Positions 29,124-38,694 of a DNA stretch of 42,526 nucleotides are shown piece by piece. Positions within the stretch are counted from its first letter, which is position 1. Each line of letters begins with the position of its first letter. This DNA is from Thioalkalivibrio denitrificans (GTDB lineage: Bacteria; Pseudomonadota; Gammaproteobacteria; Ectothiorhodospirales; Ectothiorhodospiraceae), in contig NZ_MVBK01000014.1 in assembly GCF_002000365.1 (NCBI RefSeq), forward strand, positions 1-42,526, given 5' to 3'. The position numbers were made by a program, and so were the translations under genes. The notes below the pieces were generated by a model that saw nothing but the letters and a program-made list of their open reading frames with translations, made no database searches and was not told the origin of the DNA.

Positions 29124-29229
29124 ACCGGGTAAGGCGTGGAAAGCCCGTAAATCAAGGGCCGGAGGGTGGTTTGCGGTCAATGGATCATGCCCGGATGGCC
29201 CGAGTGCGGGCCTCCCGCCACACCCCCCC

Positions 29230-29255
29230 GTAGGAGCGGCGACCCCGCCGCGAAC
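29230..29255. repeat. REP hairpin GTAGGAGCGGCGACCCCGCC + GCGAAC
   Basis: Identical to the reverse complement of 16472-16497. It lies in the 297-bp gap between parB and atpI, behind the parB stop. Confidence 0.75.
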
Positions 29256-29282
29256 CGCCGCGGCCAGGGCAACACCCCATTC

Positions 29283-29295
29283 AGCCCCGGGGGCT
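29283..29295 (-). terminator. Small G+C hairpin just after parB
   Basis: AGCCCCGGGGGCT folds tightly 6 bp after the parB stop. There is no U-run, so it is only a possible terminator. Confidence 0.35.
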
Positions 29296-29301
29296 GGCCT
29301 C

Positions 29302-30162
29302 CTACTTGAGGTGGGCGAGGATGCCGTCCAGCTCGTCCAGGCTGTTGTACTGGACCACGAGGCGGCCCTTGCCCTTGGTGTTGTATTCGATGGTCACCGG
29401 CGCGCCCAGCTTGCCGGAGAGCTCCTCCTCCAGCCGGCGCACGTCGGGATTCTTGGCGGGGGCCTTTGCCGACGGCTTGCTGCCGTTGGTCTTGAGCAGC
29501 TGCTGGACGAGCCGCTCGGTCTCACGCACCGACAGCCCTTTGGCCACCACTTTGCGTGCGGCCTCGTCCTGGGCGTTGCCCGGGAGCGCCAGAAGCGCGC
29601 GCGCATGGCCCATCTCGATGCGGCCTTCGTCCAGCAGGGTGCGGGCGGTCTCGCCCAGGTCCAGCAGGCGCAGCAGGTTGGTGACGCCCGTGCGCGAGCG
29701 GCCCACGGATTCCGCTGCCTGCTGATGGGTCATCTCGAATTCCTGGATGAGGCGGTGCAGCGCGCGGGCCTCCTCGATGGGGTTGAGGTTCTCGCGCTGG
29801 ATGTTCTCGATGAGCGCCATGGCCGCGGCGGCCTGGTCCGGGATGTCGCGCACCACCGCCGGCAATTCGTGCAGCCCCGCCAGCTGTGCGGCGCGCCAGC
29901 GGCGCTCGCCGGCGATCAGCTCGTAGCCCTGACCCATGGGACGCACCACCACGGGCTGGACGACCCCCTGGGCACGGATGGAGGCGGCCAGTTCCTCCAG
30001 GGCCTCCTGCCTGATGTGCACGCGGGGCTGGTACTTGCCGCGGCGGATCTGGTCCACCGGGATCTGGCGCAGGTTGGCCTCCTCTTCCTCGCGCTGGGCG
30101 GCGCCCGCGCTGCTCAACAGCGCATCCAGCCCGCGTCCCAGTCCGCTTCTGCGTCTTGCCAT
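29302..30162 (-). CDS. parB: Chromosome partition protein ParB
   Basis: 286 aa from the ATG at 30162 (MARRRSGLGRGLDALLSSAG). The frame is open further upstream but the GRGLDALL motif fixes the start. ParB/CTPase domain: QIPVDQIRRGKYQPR, GYELIAGERRWRAAQLAGL, ENIQRENLNPIEEARALHRL. HTH: MTHQQAAESVGRSRTGVTNL. C-terminal dimerisation: GAPVTIEYNTKGKGRLVVQY. It binds parS and spreads by CTP-dependent clamping. No perfect parS (TGTTTCACGTGAAACA) is visible in this window. It follows parA by 55 bp. Confidence 0.95.
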   Translation of the reverse strand: MARRRSGLGRGLDALLSSAGAAQREEEEANLRQIPVDQIRRGKYQPRVHIRQEALEELAASIRAQGVVQPVVVRPMGQGYELIAGERRWRAAQLAGLHELPAVVRDIPDQAAAAMALIENIQRENLNPIEEARALHRLIQEFEMTHQQAAESVGRSRTGVTNLLRLLDLGETARTLLDEGRIEMGHARALLALPGNAQDEAARKVVAKGLSVRETERLVQQLLKTNGSKPSAKAPAKNPDVRRLEEELSGKLGAPVTIEYNTKGKGRLVVQYNSLDELDGILAHLK

Positions 30163-30217
30163 GCTCGTTGAATTCCCGGCTCTTGCGGTGCGCCGCGCAC
30201 ACCGTCGGTTGTCAGTA

Positions 30218-31018
30218 TCAGATGCTGCCCGTGGCCGCGGGTACCGGGGACTCGCCCCGGTCGCGACGCAGGATCTCGCCGGCCAGGGCCAGGTAGGCCA
30301 TGGCGCCACGGGAGGGCTTATCATACAGGAGAACCGGCAGGCCGTAGCTCGGCGCCTCCGCCAGGCGCACGTTGCGCGGGATGATGGTGCGATACAGACG
30401 CTCGCCAAAGTGCTGCTCCAGTTGCGCGGAGACGTCGGTGGCCAGGTTGTTGCGCGGGTCGTACATGGTGCGCAGCACGCCCTCGATCTGCAGCCCCGGG
30501 TTCACCGAGCGACGGATGCTCTCGATGGTGCCGGTCAGCGCCGAGAGCCCTTCCAGCGCGTAGTACTCGCACTGCATGGGGATCACCACGCCGTGGGCGG
30601 CGGTCAGCGCGTTCACCGTGAGCATGTTCAGGGCCGGCGGACAGTCGACGATGATGTAGTCGAACTCGTCCACCACCGGCGCCAGGGCGTCCCGCAGTCG
30701 GAACTCCCGCCGTTCGGCCTGCATCAGGGCCACCTCGGCTTCCGTGAGATCATCGTTGGCTGGCAGCAGACTGTAGCCCACCGCCTCCACGTACTGGATG
30801 GCCTCGCGAATGGAGACCCGCCCGAGGAGCACGTCGCCGCTGGTGAACTCGAGGTCGTGCTTGTCCACGGCGCTGCCCATGGTGGCGTTGCCCTGGGGGT
30901 CCAGGTCGATGAGCAGGACATTGCGCCGCGTGGCCGCCAGGGAGGCGGCCAGGTTGACGCTGGTAGTTGTCTTGCCCACCCCGCCCTTCTGGTTGGCGAT
31001 GGTCAGAATCTTGCCCAT
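30218..31018 (-). CDS. parA: Chromosome partition ATPase ParA (Soj)
   Basis: 266 aa from the ATG at 31018 (MGKILTIANQKGGVGKTTTS). Deviant Walker A KGGVGKTT at residues 11-18, LLIDLDPQGNATMGSAVDK, Walker B DYIIVDCPPALNMLTVNAL, and IPMQCEYYALEGLSALTGTI. It forms ATP-dependent dimers on DNA and segregates the ParB-parS complex. An ATG at 31051 would add 11 residues, but the chosen start matches the family. It lies upstream of parB and downstream of rsmG. Confidence 0.95.
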   Translation of the reverse strand: MGKILTIANQKGGVGKTTTSVNLAASLAATRRNVLLIDLDPQGNATMGSAVDKHDLEFTSGDVLLGRVSIREAIQYVEAVGYSLLPANDDLTEAEVALMQAERREFRLRDALAPVVDEFDYIIVDCPPALNMLTVNALTAAHGVVIPMQCEYYALEGLSALTGTIESIRRSVNPGLQIEGVLRTMYDPRNNLATDVSAQLEQHFGERLYRTIIPRNVRLAEAPSYGLPVLLYDKPSRGAMAYLALAGEILRRDRGESPVPAATGSI

Positions 31019-31055
31019 GGGGTTCCCCCGGATAACCGTTACCGCACGCAATGTG

Positions 31056-31124
31056 GTAGGTCGGGCTTCAGCCCGACGCCGCTGCCCAACGCAGCCACCG
31101 CTGTCGGCCTGAAGGCCGACCTAC
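31056..31124. repeat. Pair of REP hairpins in opposite orientation (second copy)
   Basis: GTAGGTCGGGCTTCAGCCCG starts at 31056 and its partner GTCGGCCTGAAGGCCGACCT starts at 31103. The layout is the same as at 6887-6946 with a different spacer. It lies in the 210-bp rsmG-parA gap. Confidence 0.85.
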
Positions 31125-31148
31125 GACGAATGATGCCTGGCAAAAATC

Positions 31149-31239
31149 AAAAGCCTTGACGCAAAGACGCAGAGGTTCGCAAAGGTCTTTCCTGAAAGAG
31201 CGTTTCTTTGCGTCATCGCGGCTTTGCGTCAAGGCTTTT
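31149..31239. repeat. 18-bp perfect inverted repeat overlapping the rsmG stop
   Basis: AAAAGCCTTGACGCAAAG (31149-31166) and CTTTGCGTCAAGGCTTTT (31222-31239) are perfect reverse complements around a 55-bp loop rich in GCAAAG. The right arm supplies the last codons (QKP) and the stop of rsmG. Confidence 0.8.
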
Positions 31240-31888
31240 GACCTTGCTGGCTGTCGCGGGTCCGGCGAAGCTGCACGAGGTGGCGCGCGGCGCTCAGGCC
31301 GGGCACGCTGATCGCGTGGACCGCCTCCACCGTCCACGGTGCCGGCAGGTCGGCCAGCTCCGCCTTCGGATCCCGGCCCTTCATGGCCAGCAGGCGTCCG
31401 TCGGGCTTGGCAAGATGCCCGGCCAGGGCGACAAAGTCCCGCGTCGCGGCAAAGGCGCGGCTGATGACTGTATCAAAGGCCCTCTCCGGGCGGTAGTTTT
31501 CCACACGCGTCTGCACCGCCTCGACCCGCTTAAGCCCCAGCTCCAGGATCACCTGCTTCTGGAAGCGCACCTTCTTGCCCACCGCCTCGACCAGCACCAC
31601 TTCGAGCGCCGGGTCGGCGATGGCCAACGGAATGCCCGGCAACCCTGCCCCGCTGCCGATATCTGCGATCCGCGAACCATGAATCCAGGGTTTCATGGCC
31701 AAGCTGTCGAGCAGATGATGCGTGACCATCTGCGTCGGGTCCGTGAGCGACGTCAGGTTGTAGGCCCGGTTCCAGTGCAGCAACAGTTCCAGGTAGGCCG
31801 TCAGCGGCCCCTGGAGATCGGGGGGCAATTGCAGGGCTTCGAGGCCGCGGGCGAGCGCATCCCGGGCCGGCGCGGGCAGGTCCTTCAC
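31229..31888 (-). CDS. rsmG: 16S rRNA (guanine527-N7)-methyltransferase
   Basis: 219 aa. [20 protein letters not shown], then the SAM site [20 protein letters not shown] and [20 protein letters not shown], and [20 protein letters not shown]. It methylates G527 of 16S rRNA. Its ATG overlaps the mnmG stop by 4 bp (ATGA), so translation is coupled. Its last codons lie inside a repeat arm. Confidence 0.94.
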   Translation of the reverse strand: MKDLPAPARDALARGLEALQLPPDLQGPLTAYLELLLHWNRAYNLTSLTDPTQMVTHHLLDSLAMKPWIHGSRIADIGSGAGLPGIPLAIADPALEVVLVEAVGKKVRFQKQVILELGLKRVEAVQTRVENYRPERAFDTVISRAFAATRDFVALAGHLAKPDGRLLAMKGRDPKAELADLPAPWTVEAVHAISVPGLSAARHLVQLRRTRDSQQGQKP

Positions 31889-33774
31889 GCCCGGGCGCGC
31901 TCGGGGCCCTGTCGCTTCACGTGCACCAGCAACAGGGACACCGCCGCCGGCGTCACGCCGGGGATGCGCGCCGCCTGCCCCAGGGTGTGCGGGCGATGGG
32001 CGGCGAGCTTCTGGCGCACTTCCATGGACAGGCCGCGGATGGCAGCGTAGTCCAGGTCCTCTGGCAGGGCCAGATCCTCGTGGCGGCGCTGGCGCGCCAC
32101 CTCATCCTGCTGGCGCTGGATGTAGCCGGCATACTTGGCCTGGATCTCCACCTGCTCCGCCACCCGGGGGTCGACCACGCCCGGCCCCGCGGACTCGAGG
32201 TCCATGAGCGCCGCATAGCTCACATCGGGCCGGCGCAACAGTTCCAGCAAGGTGTGTTCGCGGCTGAACGGGCCGCCGATGAGTCGCTCGACCTCGGCCA
32301 CGTCGATCCGGACCGGGTCGAGACGCGTGCGCGCGAGCCGCGCGGTTTCCTGCTCCACCGCCTCGCGCTTGGCGCTGAATGCCGCCCAGCGCGCATCATC
32401 CACCAGCCCCATGTCGCGCCCCAGCGGCGTGAGGCGCAGATCGGCGTTGTCCTCGCGCAGCATGAGCCGGTACTCGGCGCGGCTAGTGAACATGCGGTAG
32501 GGCTCGGACGTGCCGCGGGTGATGAGGTCGTCGATGAGGACGCCGATGTAGGCCTCGTCCCGGCGCGGGCACCAGGGCTCCAGGTCGCGCACGCCGCGCG
32601 CGGCATTGAGCCCCGCCACCAGCCCCTGCGCCGCGGCCTCCTCGTAGCCGGTGGTGCCGTTGATCTGTCCGGCAAAGTAGAGGCCGGACAGGCAGCGCGT
32701 CTCGAGGCTGGGCTTCAGGTCCCGGGGATCGAAGTAGTCGTACTCGATGGCGTAGCCCGGGCGCGTGATGTGCGCGTGCTCGAAACCGGGGATGCTCTGC
32801 ACCAGTTCCACCTGAACGTCGAAAGGCAGGCTGGTGGAGATGCCGTTGGGATAGACCTCGCGGGTGTCGAGTCCTTCGGGCTCGATGAACACCTGGTGGC
32901 TGTCCTTGTCGGCGAAGCGCACCACCTTGTCCTCGATGGACGGGCAGTAGCGCGGCCCCACGCCTTCGATGGCGCCGCTGTACATGGGCGAGCGGTGCAG
33001 CGCGCCGCGGATGATGTCATGGGTGCGTTGCGTCGTGCGCGCGATCCAGCAACTGGTCTGCGGCGGATGCTCGTCAACGGACCCGATGAAGGAGAACACC
33101 GGCCGCGGATCGTCGCCGGGCTGCTCGGCCAGTTGCGTGAAGTCGATGCTCTTGCCGTCGATGCGCGGCGGCGTGCCGGTCTTGAGCCGCCCGACGCGCG
33201 GCGCCAGTTCGCGCAGGCGCGCGGCCAGCGCGATGGACGGCGGGTCGCCCGCACGCCCGCCGCTTTGCTGGGTCTCACCCACGTGGATGCGCCCGCCCAG
33301 AAACGTCCCCACCGTGAGCACCACGGCCGGCGCGCGAAAGCGCAGACCGGCCTGGGTGACCACGCCGGCGACACGCCCGCCCTCGACGATCAGGTCATCC
33401 ACGGCCTGCTGAAAGATGAAGAGGTTCGGGGTGTTCTCGACCACGGCGCGCACCGCGGCCTTGTAGCGGACCCGGTCCGCCTGGGCGCGGGTGGCGCGCA
33501 CCGCCGGCCCCTTGCGGCTGTTGAGCGTGCGGAAATGGATCCCGCCCCGGTCAGCCGCCCGGGCCATGAGCCCGCCGAGCGCATCGATCTCCTTGACCAG
33601 ATGCCCCTTGCCGATCCCGCCGATGGCCGGGTTGCAGCTCATCTGGCCGATGGTCTCGATGTTGTGAGTGAGCAGCAGCGTGCGCGCACCGAAGCGCGCC
33701 GAGGCGAGCGCCGCCTCGGTCCCCGCGTGGCCGCCGCCGACCACGATCACGTCATAGCTTGCTTCGAATCCCAT
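31885..33774 (-). CDS. mnmG: tRNA uridine-34 modification enzyme MnmG (GidA)
   Basis: 629 aa, the E. coli length. FAD site [60 protein letters not shown], the second signature [20 protein letters not shown], and the C-terminal helical domain ([20 protein letters not shown]). With MnmE it installs the carboxymethylaminomethyl group at U34. First gene of the mnmG-rsmG-parAB line. No mnmE or yidC is upstream. Instead a repeat-filled gap and the T6SS operon follow. Confidence 0.96.
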   Translation of the reverse strand: MGFEASYDVIVVGGGHAGTEAALASARFGARTLLLTHNIETIGQMSCNPAIGGIGKGHLVKEIDALGGLMARAADRGGIHFRTLNSRKGPAVRATRAQADRVRYKAAVRAVVENTPNLFIFQQAVDDLIVEGGRVAGVVTQAGLRFRAPAVVLTVGTFLGGRIHVGETQQSGGRAGDPPSIALAARLRELAPRVGRLKTGTPPRIDGKSIDFTQLAEQPGDDPRPVFSFIGSVDEHPPQTSCWIARTTQRTHDIIRGALHRSPMYSGAIEGVGPRYCPSIEDKVVRFADKDSHQVFIEPEGLDTREVYPNGISTSLPFDVQVELVQSIPGFEHAHITRPGYAIEYDYFDPRDLKPSLETRCLSGLYFAGQINGTTGYEEAAAQGLVAGLNAARGVRDLEPWCPRRDEAYIGVLIDDLITRGTSEPYRMFTSRAEYRLMLREDNADLRLTPLGRDMGLVDDARWAAFSAKREAVEQETARLARTRLDPVRIDVAEVERLIGGPFSREHTLLELLRRPDVSYAALMDLESAGPGVVDPRVAEQVEIQAKYAGYIQRQQDEVARQRRHEDLALPEDLDYAAIRGLSMEVRQKLAAHRPHTLGQAARIPGVTPAAVSLLLVHVKRQGPERARA

Positions 33775-34252
33775 CCAACCGGACCGTTTTCACAGGAAAA
33801 GGGCTGGAATTCTACGCCGGGAGCGCTTCCGGGACCACTGTAAGCCCGCGGAAGTGCACGAAGAAAAGAAAATGTTCTCTCGCAAAGGCGCGAAGCCCGC
33901 GAAGGAAACCCCTTCATATTCTAGGTGTGTCACCCCAACAGGTTGTTCACAGGTAAAGCGTGGGAGGCTCTCGGGAAGGAGCGAAGCATGTCCTGCGATG
34001 CTTGTCGTAGGAGCCCAGCCCTCTGGGCGAACGAACCGGTGTTGTACCAGTGCTGCGTTCGCCCAGAGGGCTGGGCTCCTACAACCGGTCCGGCCTGCCA
34101 GCAGCTCAGCCCGGATGAACAACGTATTGAGAGATCACAGCTAGGGATCGAGCTGCTCGCCGGCTGGTGTCCAACTGGCGAGATATGCGGGCAGTATCGT
34201 GCCCCGGACCGCGTTCGGCAAACGCGCCGGAAACCTGCTTGACGCAGAGAGC
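33775..34252. other. Gene-free spacer between mnmG and the T6SS-linked operon
   Basis: 478 bp without a supported gene. It holds a CGCAAAGGCGCGAAGCCCGCG-like repeat near 33873-33895 and a strong inverted repeat at 34007-34082. Isolated DnaA-box-like words occur (TTGTTCACA near 33942 and TTTTCACA near 33786), too few to propose an origin. Promoter elements for mnmG must lie here but none is clear. Confidence 0.5.
34007..34082. repeat. 26-bp perfect inverted repeat (REP pair)
   Basis: Left arm 34007-34032 begins GTAGGAGCCCAGCCCTCTGG and ends GGGCGAAC. The right arm 34057-34082 is its exact reverse complement, with a 24-bp loop. The GTAGGAGC...GCGAAC form links it to 16472-16497 and 29230-29255. 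It may also stop transcription running from 34253. Confidence 0.85.
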
Positions 34253-35494
34253 TCACGATGCCCGGCGGTAAAACAACTCGCCGTCGGGGGTCTCGTCAAT
34301 GCGGATCTCCACCACGGACTGCACCTCGGGTGGCAGAGCTTCCCGAACGGCCTCCCTGGCCTGGTCCAGCCCGTTTGCGCCACCGACCACGCCATGGGCG
34401 GGCAAGAGGCTGATCCGGTAGTGCAGTGCACCGGAGTTTTGATCCAAGTCCGATTGCCAGCGGGCCTGCGCCACGGGCGGATGCTCGGACAACACCGCGG
34501 TCAGTCCCGCCAGCACGGACGCGAAGTCATGGCGCTCCCCCTCGATGCGCCTCTCTTCCTCCAGCACGGCGCTCGACGGACGCCAGCCGGAGGCCAGTGC
34601 CTGTTCGCGGGTCCTGCCCCAGGGGTAGCTCGATGCCGCCGCGAAGGCCGCCGCATGTCGCCGGTCCACCTCGTCCGGGCTCATCCTGGCCCAGTAGTCC
34701 GGTGGGCGCCCGGTACGCCGGTCGTGTTCCGCCGTCACCGGATCAAGCGCGCGGTACGGCTCCATCTCCGGGATGTCCGGCAGGGGTTTGGAAATGTCCA
34801 TGTACTGCTGGAGGAACTCCCACCACAGCGACGCCTGCCATGGCAGAAAGAACTTCAGGCTCTCGTCCCCGTCGTCGCTGTAGCGATGGGCCACGTTCAG
34901 CACATACCCCGTGCTGCCCACCCCGGTGGGGATCATATACATGTAACCGTCAAACTCCGCGAACGGCAGGTGCATGGGTGCCTTGTCCCACGTGCGCGTG
35001 ACGAAGCCGGTGCGGCGGTTGTAGTGGGTGTTGTTCTTATCGCCAACGAGGTTATGGCGGAGGATGAGCTTGCCAATGAAATATAAGAGTCCGGGGAGGA
35101 TAAGAAACAAGGTAGTCGCGACGTACCACACGACCGAACCAAATACATCTGGCGCGAAACTAATAACTATTACCCCCCCCCCTCCGAAGACCCCAAAGAA
35201 TGCTGCCACCCTGGTGATCATTTCAATCAGGATGGCCGGATTATTCGGCCCTTTGACCACATAGCGCTCATGGAGGGCCTCCGGGCCCGGCCTTTTGTGA
35301 CCCTTTAGCCCCCGGGGCATAGTCGAGACCGCCAGAAACTCCCCGCAATGCACGCCGTGGGGCAGTGGCTGGCGACGCAACTGCCGCTGGGTACCGCTCA
35401 GCTGCGGACCGCCCTTCTGGCCGGGCAGGTCCTCCTGAGGGCGAGTCGAGTCGTAGGCGGTGTCGGCGTAGTGGACGTTGTTCGTCATGGTCAT
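34253..35494 (-). CDS. Membrane protein encoded directly after the T6SS effector candidate (possible immunity protein)
   Basis: 413 aa. About 90 polar residues lead into a hydrophobic pair near residues 93-145 (VAAFFGVFGGGGVIVISFAP, VVWYVATTLFLILPGLLYFI). A soluble region follows, beginning HYNRRTGFVTRTWDKAPMHL and FAEFDGYMYMIPTGVGSTGY, a layout I associate loosely with DUF6708-type proteins of T6SS loci. The ATG overlaps the effector stop by 4 bp, the usual place for a cognate immunity protein. Against a simple immunity role, it is large. It might instead be an accessory membrane factor. Confidence 0.55.
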   Translation of the reverse strand: MTMTNNVHYADTAYDSTRPQEDLPGQKGGPQLSGTQRQLRRQPLPHGVHCGEFLAVSTMPRGLKGHKRPGPEALHERYVVKGPNNPAILIEMITRVAAFFGVFGGGGVIVISFAPDVFGSVVWYVATTLFLILPGLLYFIGKLILRHNLVGDKNNTHYNRRTGFVTRTWDKAPMHLPFAEFDGYMYMIPTGVGSTGYVLNVAHRYSDDGDESLKFFLPWQASLWWEFLQQYMDISKPLPDIPEMEPYRALDPVTAEHDRRTGRPPDYWARMSPDEVDRRHAAAFAAASSYPWGRTREQALASGWRPSSAVLEEERRIEGERHDFASVLAGLTAVLSEHPPVAQARWQSDLDQNSGALHYRISLLPAHGVVGGANGLDQAREAVREALPPEVQSVVEIRIDETPDGELFYRRAS

Positions 35495-38400
35495 CCGCGA
35501 TAGGTCTGCTGTTCGGCATAGGCCCAGCCGGGCACTTCGGTGTTGATGATCACCTCGTCATCCTGAACATCCCGCCGCCCGGGCACCGTCGGCAGGATCA
35601 GGCCATCGGTCGTCGTATGGTGCACCCGGGCCCGGTAGCGGTGTGGCGTGCCGCTGCCATCGCCCTGGTAATGGTAGCGCAGCCCGATTACCGCGCCGCT
35701 GCGCGGGTCCTTCAAATGAGAGACCAGGTACGGCCGGACGGCCTGCTGGCGACCCACCTCCCGCCGCACAAACATACTGGCAGCGGTCAGGCGAATGTCC
35801 AGTGCGCTGCTGCCCACCTCGAAGCCCGGGGCATAGGCCTCCACCACGACATCCGCCACGAAGCCGCCGGGGCCCTGAAAGCCGTGGGCGTTGTCGCGGC
35901 GGATGACCACCGAGGGCGACATGAGCAGGCTCATGGCCGCCTGGTGCATCTCTTCGGGGGACAGGTTCTCGTACTCATGGGTATGCCGGTTGTCCGTTCG
36001 TGCCGCAAAGGGGCCATACCGTGCCCAGCGCTCCAACGGCGAGTACGTGAGCATCGCGGAGGCCACCAGCGCCACCACGCTGACCCCCAGCAATGCCCAG
36101 CCCACCGGGCCTCCCGCCAGGGCGCCCACCCGGAGCAGGGCAGATGCAGCGGTGCCGGCAGCCACTCGCCCGGTCTGCTTGACGGCGCCGGCCATCAGAA
36201 TGCCTGAGTACCCCAACGCCGAAGTGGCGGATATGCCCATGGCGAGGGCGGCCCGGCCCTCGCCCTTGCGATGGAGCTCCACGGTCTCCCAGATCGCAAG
36301 CAGCGAGAAGGCGGCGGCGATCCCCGCACCGGTAGCCGCGAAGGATTGCAGGTGCAGATCAGGACGCAGCGCGACGTGATGACGCACAACTCTTTCCAAG
36401 AGTCCGGTGGGCCGGTGATTGGTGAGACTCTTGATCTTGACGACTGCATCCAGACTGGCGTGAGCAGTAGCAACGCTGCCGATAAGGGCTCCAATCACGG
36501 CTCCTGCGCGGTCACCTAACTCCTTCTCAGCATCAAAAACTGTGTGCAGCAAGATTCCCGTGTTTACCCCCTGCAACACCGCCACCAGCGGCGGCAAGGC
36601 CATGCCCGCTCCCCGCAAACCCCGACCCATTTGCGCATCAGACGCCGTGTTATCGGGGCGGAAGAAGCGCTGACGTTTGGCCGCCGCGGCATCCACCACG
36701 GCCACGTGGGCCCTGGCTCGCGCCACCCCGTTCGTGTCCATGTCGGACCAGATTCGGTTTCTGAGGTCCGCTCCGATAACCGTGGGTTCACCGCCCCGGT
36801 TCGATGCGATGTCGCGGATGTTGAGACTGCCAACGATGGTGTTTCTCTCCAGATCTACAATCTGCAAGACGTTGGCATTCGCCCGCATCGCTCTGCGATC
36901 GTTTGCCACTCGCCGTTCGTTGCGGTTCAGGCGTTTCGCGGAGCCCCAAGTGCCACCGATAACCACCTTGCCGTCCAGCGGACCGCCGGGGTCGACCAGA
37001 TGCAATCCTCTGAGATCCGGCATGTTGGCGGCCTTGGCCAGCCGCACCAGCGTACTGATGCGATGGGTTTCGGCACTGTCCATCAGCTTGCGCCATTTGG
37101 TGAAGTCCCGGACGAAATCGGCCACGACGGCTTCGCCCAGTTGCACGACCTGACGGCTGCCGTCGGCCAGGGCGACGGCCATACGCGAGCTGGCCGCGAC
37201 GCCGAGCGCGAAGGCGGCGGGGCGAAAGGCGCCATCCGGGGGCGGGGGTTCGGCTTCGGCAATTTCCGGCGTCTCGGGGCGCGTCTCGTCCACCTGCTCA
37301 CGACTCGGGAAGAGCAAACCGTGGTGCGGATGATCCGGGTCCAGCGCCCGGGCCAGATAGTCCGCCCCCGGGTCGTTAACCGGCACGTCGTAATCTTGGG
37401 GCAGATCGTGGCCGGCGTCGATGGCGGCCGGGTCGTAGCTGAGCGGCTTGTAGAAGAGCGTGTCCGTCAGCTCCCAGAGGTCGATGTACTCGGGGCCCTC
37501 GCGGGTAGCGTAGTCGATGAGCGCGGCCTTGAGCGCTTCCGCATGCTCATCGAGCCAGCGCACGTAGTCAACCTTGAGATCGCGCAGGGCCGTGCGCAGC
37601 GCGCGCCGCTCCGCCACCTTGAGGATGTTCTCCAGCAGCGCACGATCCAGGTGGGCGGCCGCCCTGCCGATGGGGGTCTTCTCGGTCCCTGTTCCAACGG
37701 TCAGGTAACCGGGGTCCTCGATGTCGCGCTCGGCGAGCAGGGGATCGAAGAAGGTCGCATAGGCAATGACCGCGCTGGCGTAGTCCGGGTGTTCGCCCAT
37801 CTCCTCGACGAGGACGCGCAACTCGGCCTCCTTGAGGTAGTAGTTGGCCACCTGCTGCCGCGCCACGCCCAAGGGGTCGTCCAGATACACCACCGGGATG
37901 TTGCAGCCCTTGTGTAACAGGATATGGAAAAGCTCCTGGTTGGCGTGGGCGACGTTCTCGACGCGGGCGTGGGTTTCGTCGGCCTCCCGGACGGGGAAAG
38001 CGCTTTCATAGCCCGTGAGGTCGATGCGCTGCATGCGCAGGCGGCGGTTCTCGGCAGCGTCGGTTTCGCTGATGCCCTGATCCCCGGGCATGGGGGGCAT
38101 GTTGTCGGGGTCCAGGCGGAAGTCCTCCGGGTCCATGCCGCCCATGGCGTTGATGCGCGCCCAGCTCCACTGGATCTCCGAGTAGCACATCTCGATGGAT
38201 ACGACCTCGCCGTCCACCCGGTAGGGCAGCAGCACGACGGTGTCGGATTCCGTGGTGGCGGGGCGACAGTCTGTTCCGGACTGGTACGCGAGGTTCACGT
38301 CGGAGAAGTAGCCTCGCTCAAGCACCCTTATCTCACGCCACAGATGGCCGTCGCGGAAGATGTACAGGTAGCCGTCCTTGCGCGGCAGATCGCAGTGAGC

Positions 38401-38694
38401 GGGGTCGCGATCGGGAGTGGTGTGGCAGCGGGGCAGGACAGGGACAAGGACGTTGCGCCCGGTCATGCGCCGTGCGTCCATCGGGCGGCTTTGGGTCTCG
38501 CCGAGCGGGATGAGATAGGGGCCGTGCTGGTCGTCGGCGAGCTTGAGGAATGCCTGGCCGCGGCCGGATCGGGCAGGAAGGGTCAGCTCCAGGTGACCGT
38601 CCTTTTGCTCCCCGCCGCCGCGTATTGATTTCGTCGGGTGATCGCCTGCGGCCAGTTCATGATGTCTTGCACCTTGTGCCCCCATGGCCCTCAT
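35491..38694 (-). CDS. VasX-like T6SS effector candidate (predicted membrane-active toxin)
   Basis: 1067 aa. The N-terminal part has GRNVLVPVLPRCHTTPDRDP and LPRKDGYLYIFRDGHLWREI, which resembles the VasX N-terminal region (RQGYLYVY...W.EY). A long helical middle follows. Residues about 785-885 hold three hydrophobic segments (GAGIAAAFSLLAIWETVEL, MGISATSALGYSGILMAGAV, GWALLGVSVVALVASAMLTY), as expected of colicin-like membrane-disrupting T6SS toxins. The last 180 residues are beta-rich. It overlaps the PAAR-like gene by 4 bp upstream and the 413-aa gene by 4 bp downstream. Delivery on the PAAR-like/VgrG spike is inferred from this order. Toxicity is not shown by sequence. Confidence 0.65.
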   Translation of the reverse strand: MRAMGAQGARHHELAAGDHPTKSIRGGGEQKDGHLELTLPARSGRGQAFLKLADDQHGPYLIPLGETQSRPMDARRMTGRNVLVPVLPRCHTTPDRDPAHCDLPRKDGYLYIFRDGHLWREIRVLERGYFSDVNLAYQSGTDCRPATTESDTVVLLPYRVDGEVVSIEMCYSEIQWSWARINAMGGMDPEDFRLDPDNMPPMPGDQGISETDAAENRRLRMQRIDLTGYESAFPVREADETHARVENVAHANQELFHILLHKGCNIPVVYLDDPLGVARQQVANYYLKEAELRVLVEEMGEHPDYASAVIAYATFFDPLLAERDIEDPGYLTVGTGTEKTPIGRAAAHLDRALLENILKVAERRALRTALRDLKVDYVRWLDEHAEALKAALIDYATREGPEYIDLWELTDTLFYKPLSYDPAAIDAGHDLPQDYDVPVNDPGADYLARALDPDHPHHGLLFPSREQVDETRPETPEIAEAEPPPPDGAFRPAAFALGVAASSRMAVALADGSRQVVQLGEAVVADFVRDFTKWRKLMDSAETHRISTLVRLAKAANMPDLRGLHLVDPGGPLDGKVVIGGTWGSAKRLNRNERRVANDRRAMRANANVLQIVDLERNTIVGSLNIRDIASNRGGEPTVIGADLRNRIWSDMDTNGVARARAHVAVVDAAAAKRQRFFRPDNTASDAQMGRGLRGAGMALPPLVAVLQGVNTGILLHTVFDAEKELGDRAGAVIGALIGSVATAHASLDAVVKIKSLTNHRPTGLLERVVRHHVALRPDLHLQSFAATGAGIAAAFSLLAIWETVELHRKGEGRAALAMGISATSALGYSGILMAGAVKQTGRVAAGTAASALLRVGALAGGPVGWALLGVSVVALVASAMLTYSPLERWARYGPFAARTDNRHTHEYENLSPEEMHQAAMSLLMSPSVVIRRDNAHGFQGPGGFVADVVVEAYAPGFEVGSSALDIRLTAASMFVRREVGRQQAVRPYLVSHLKDPRSGAVIGLRYHYQGDGSGTPHRYRARVHHTTTDGLILPTVPGRRDVQDDEVIINTEVPGWAYAEQQTYRG

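Noticed and set aside
29005..33774. parS site near parAB
   Set aside because: No TGTTTCACGTGAAACA or close variant was found. CTTCACGTGCAC near 31914 is too diverged.
33775..34252. Replication origin upstream of mnmG
   Set aside because: Only two DnaA-box-like words and no AT-rich unwinding region or dnaA. The position alone is not enough.
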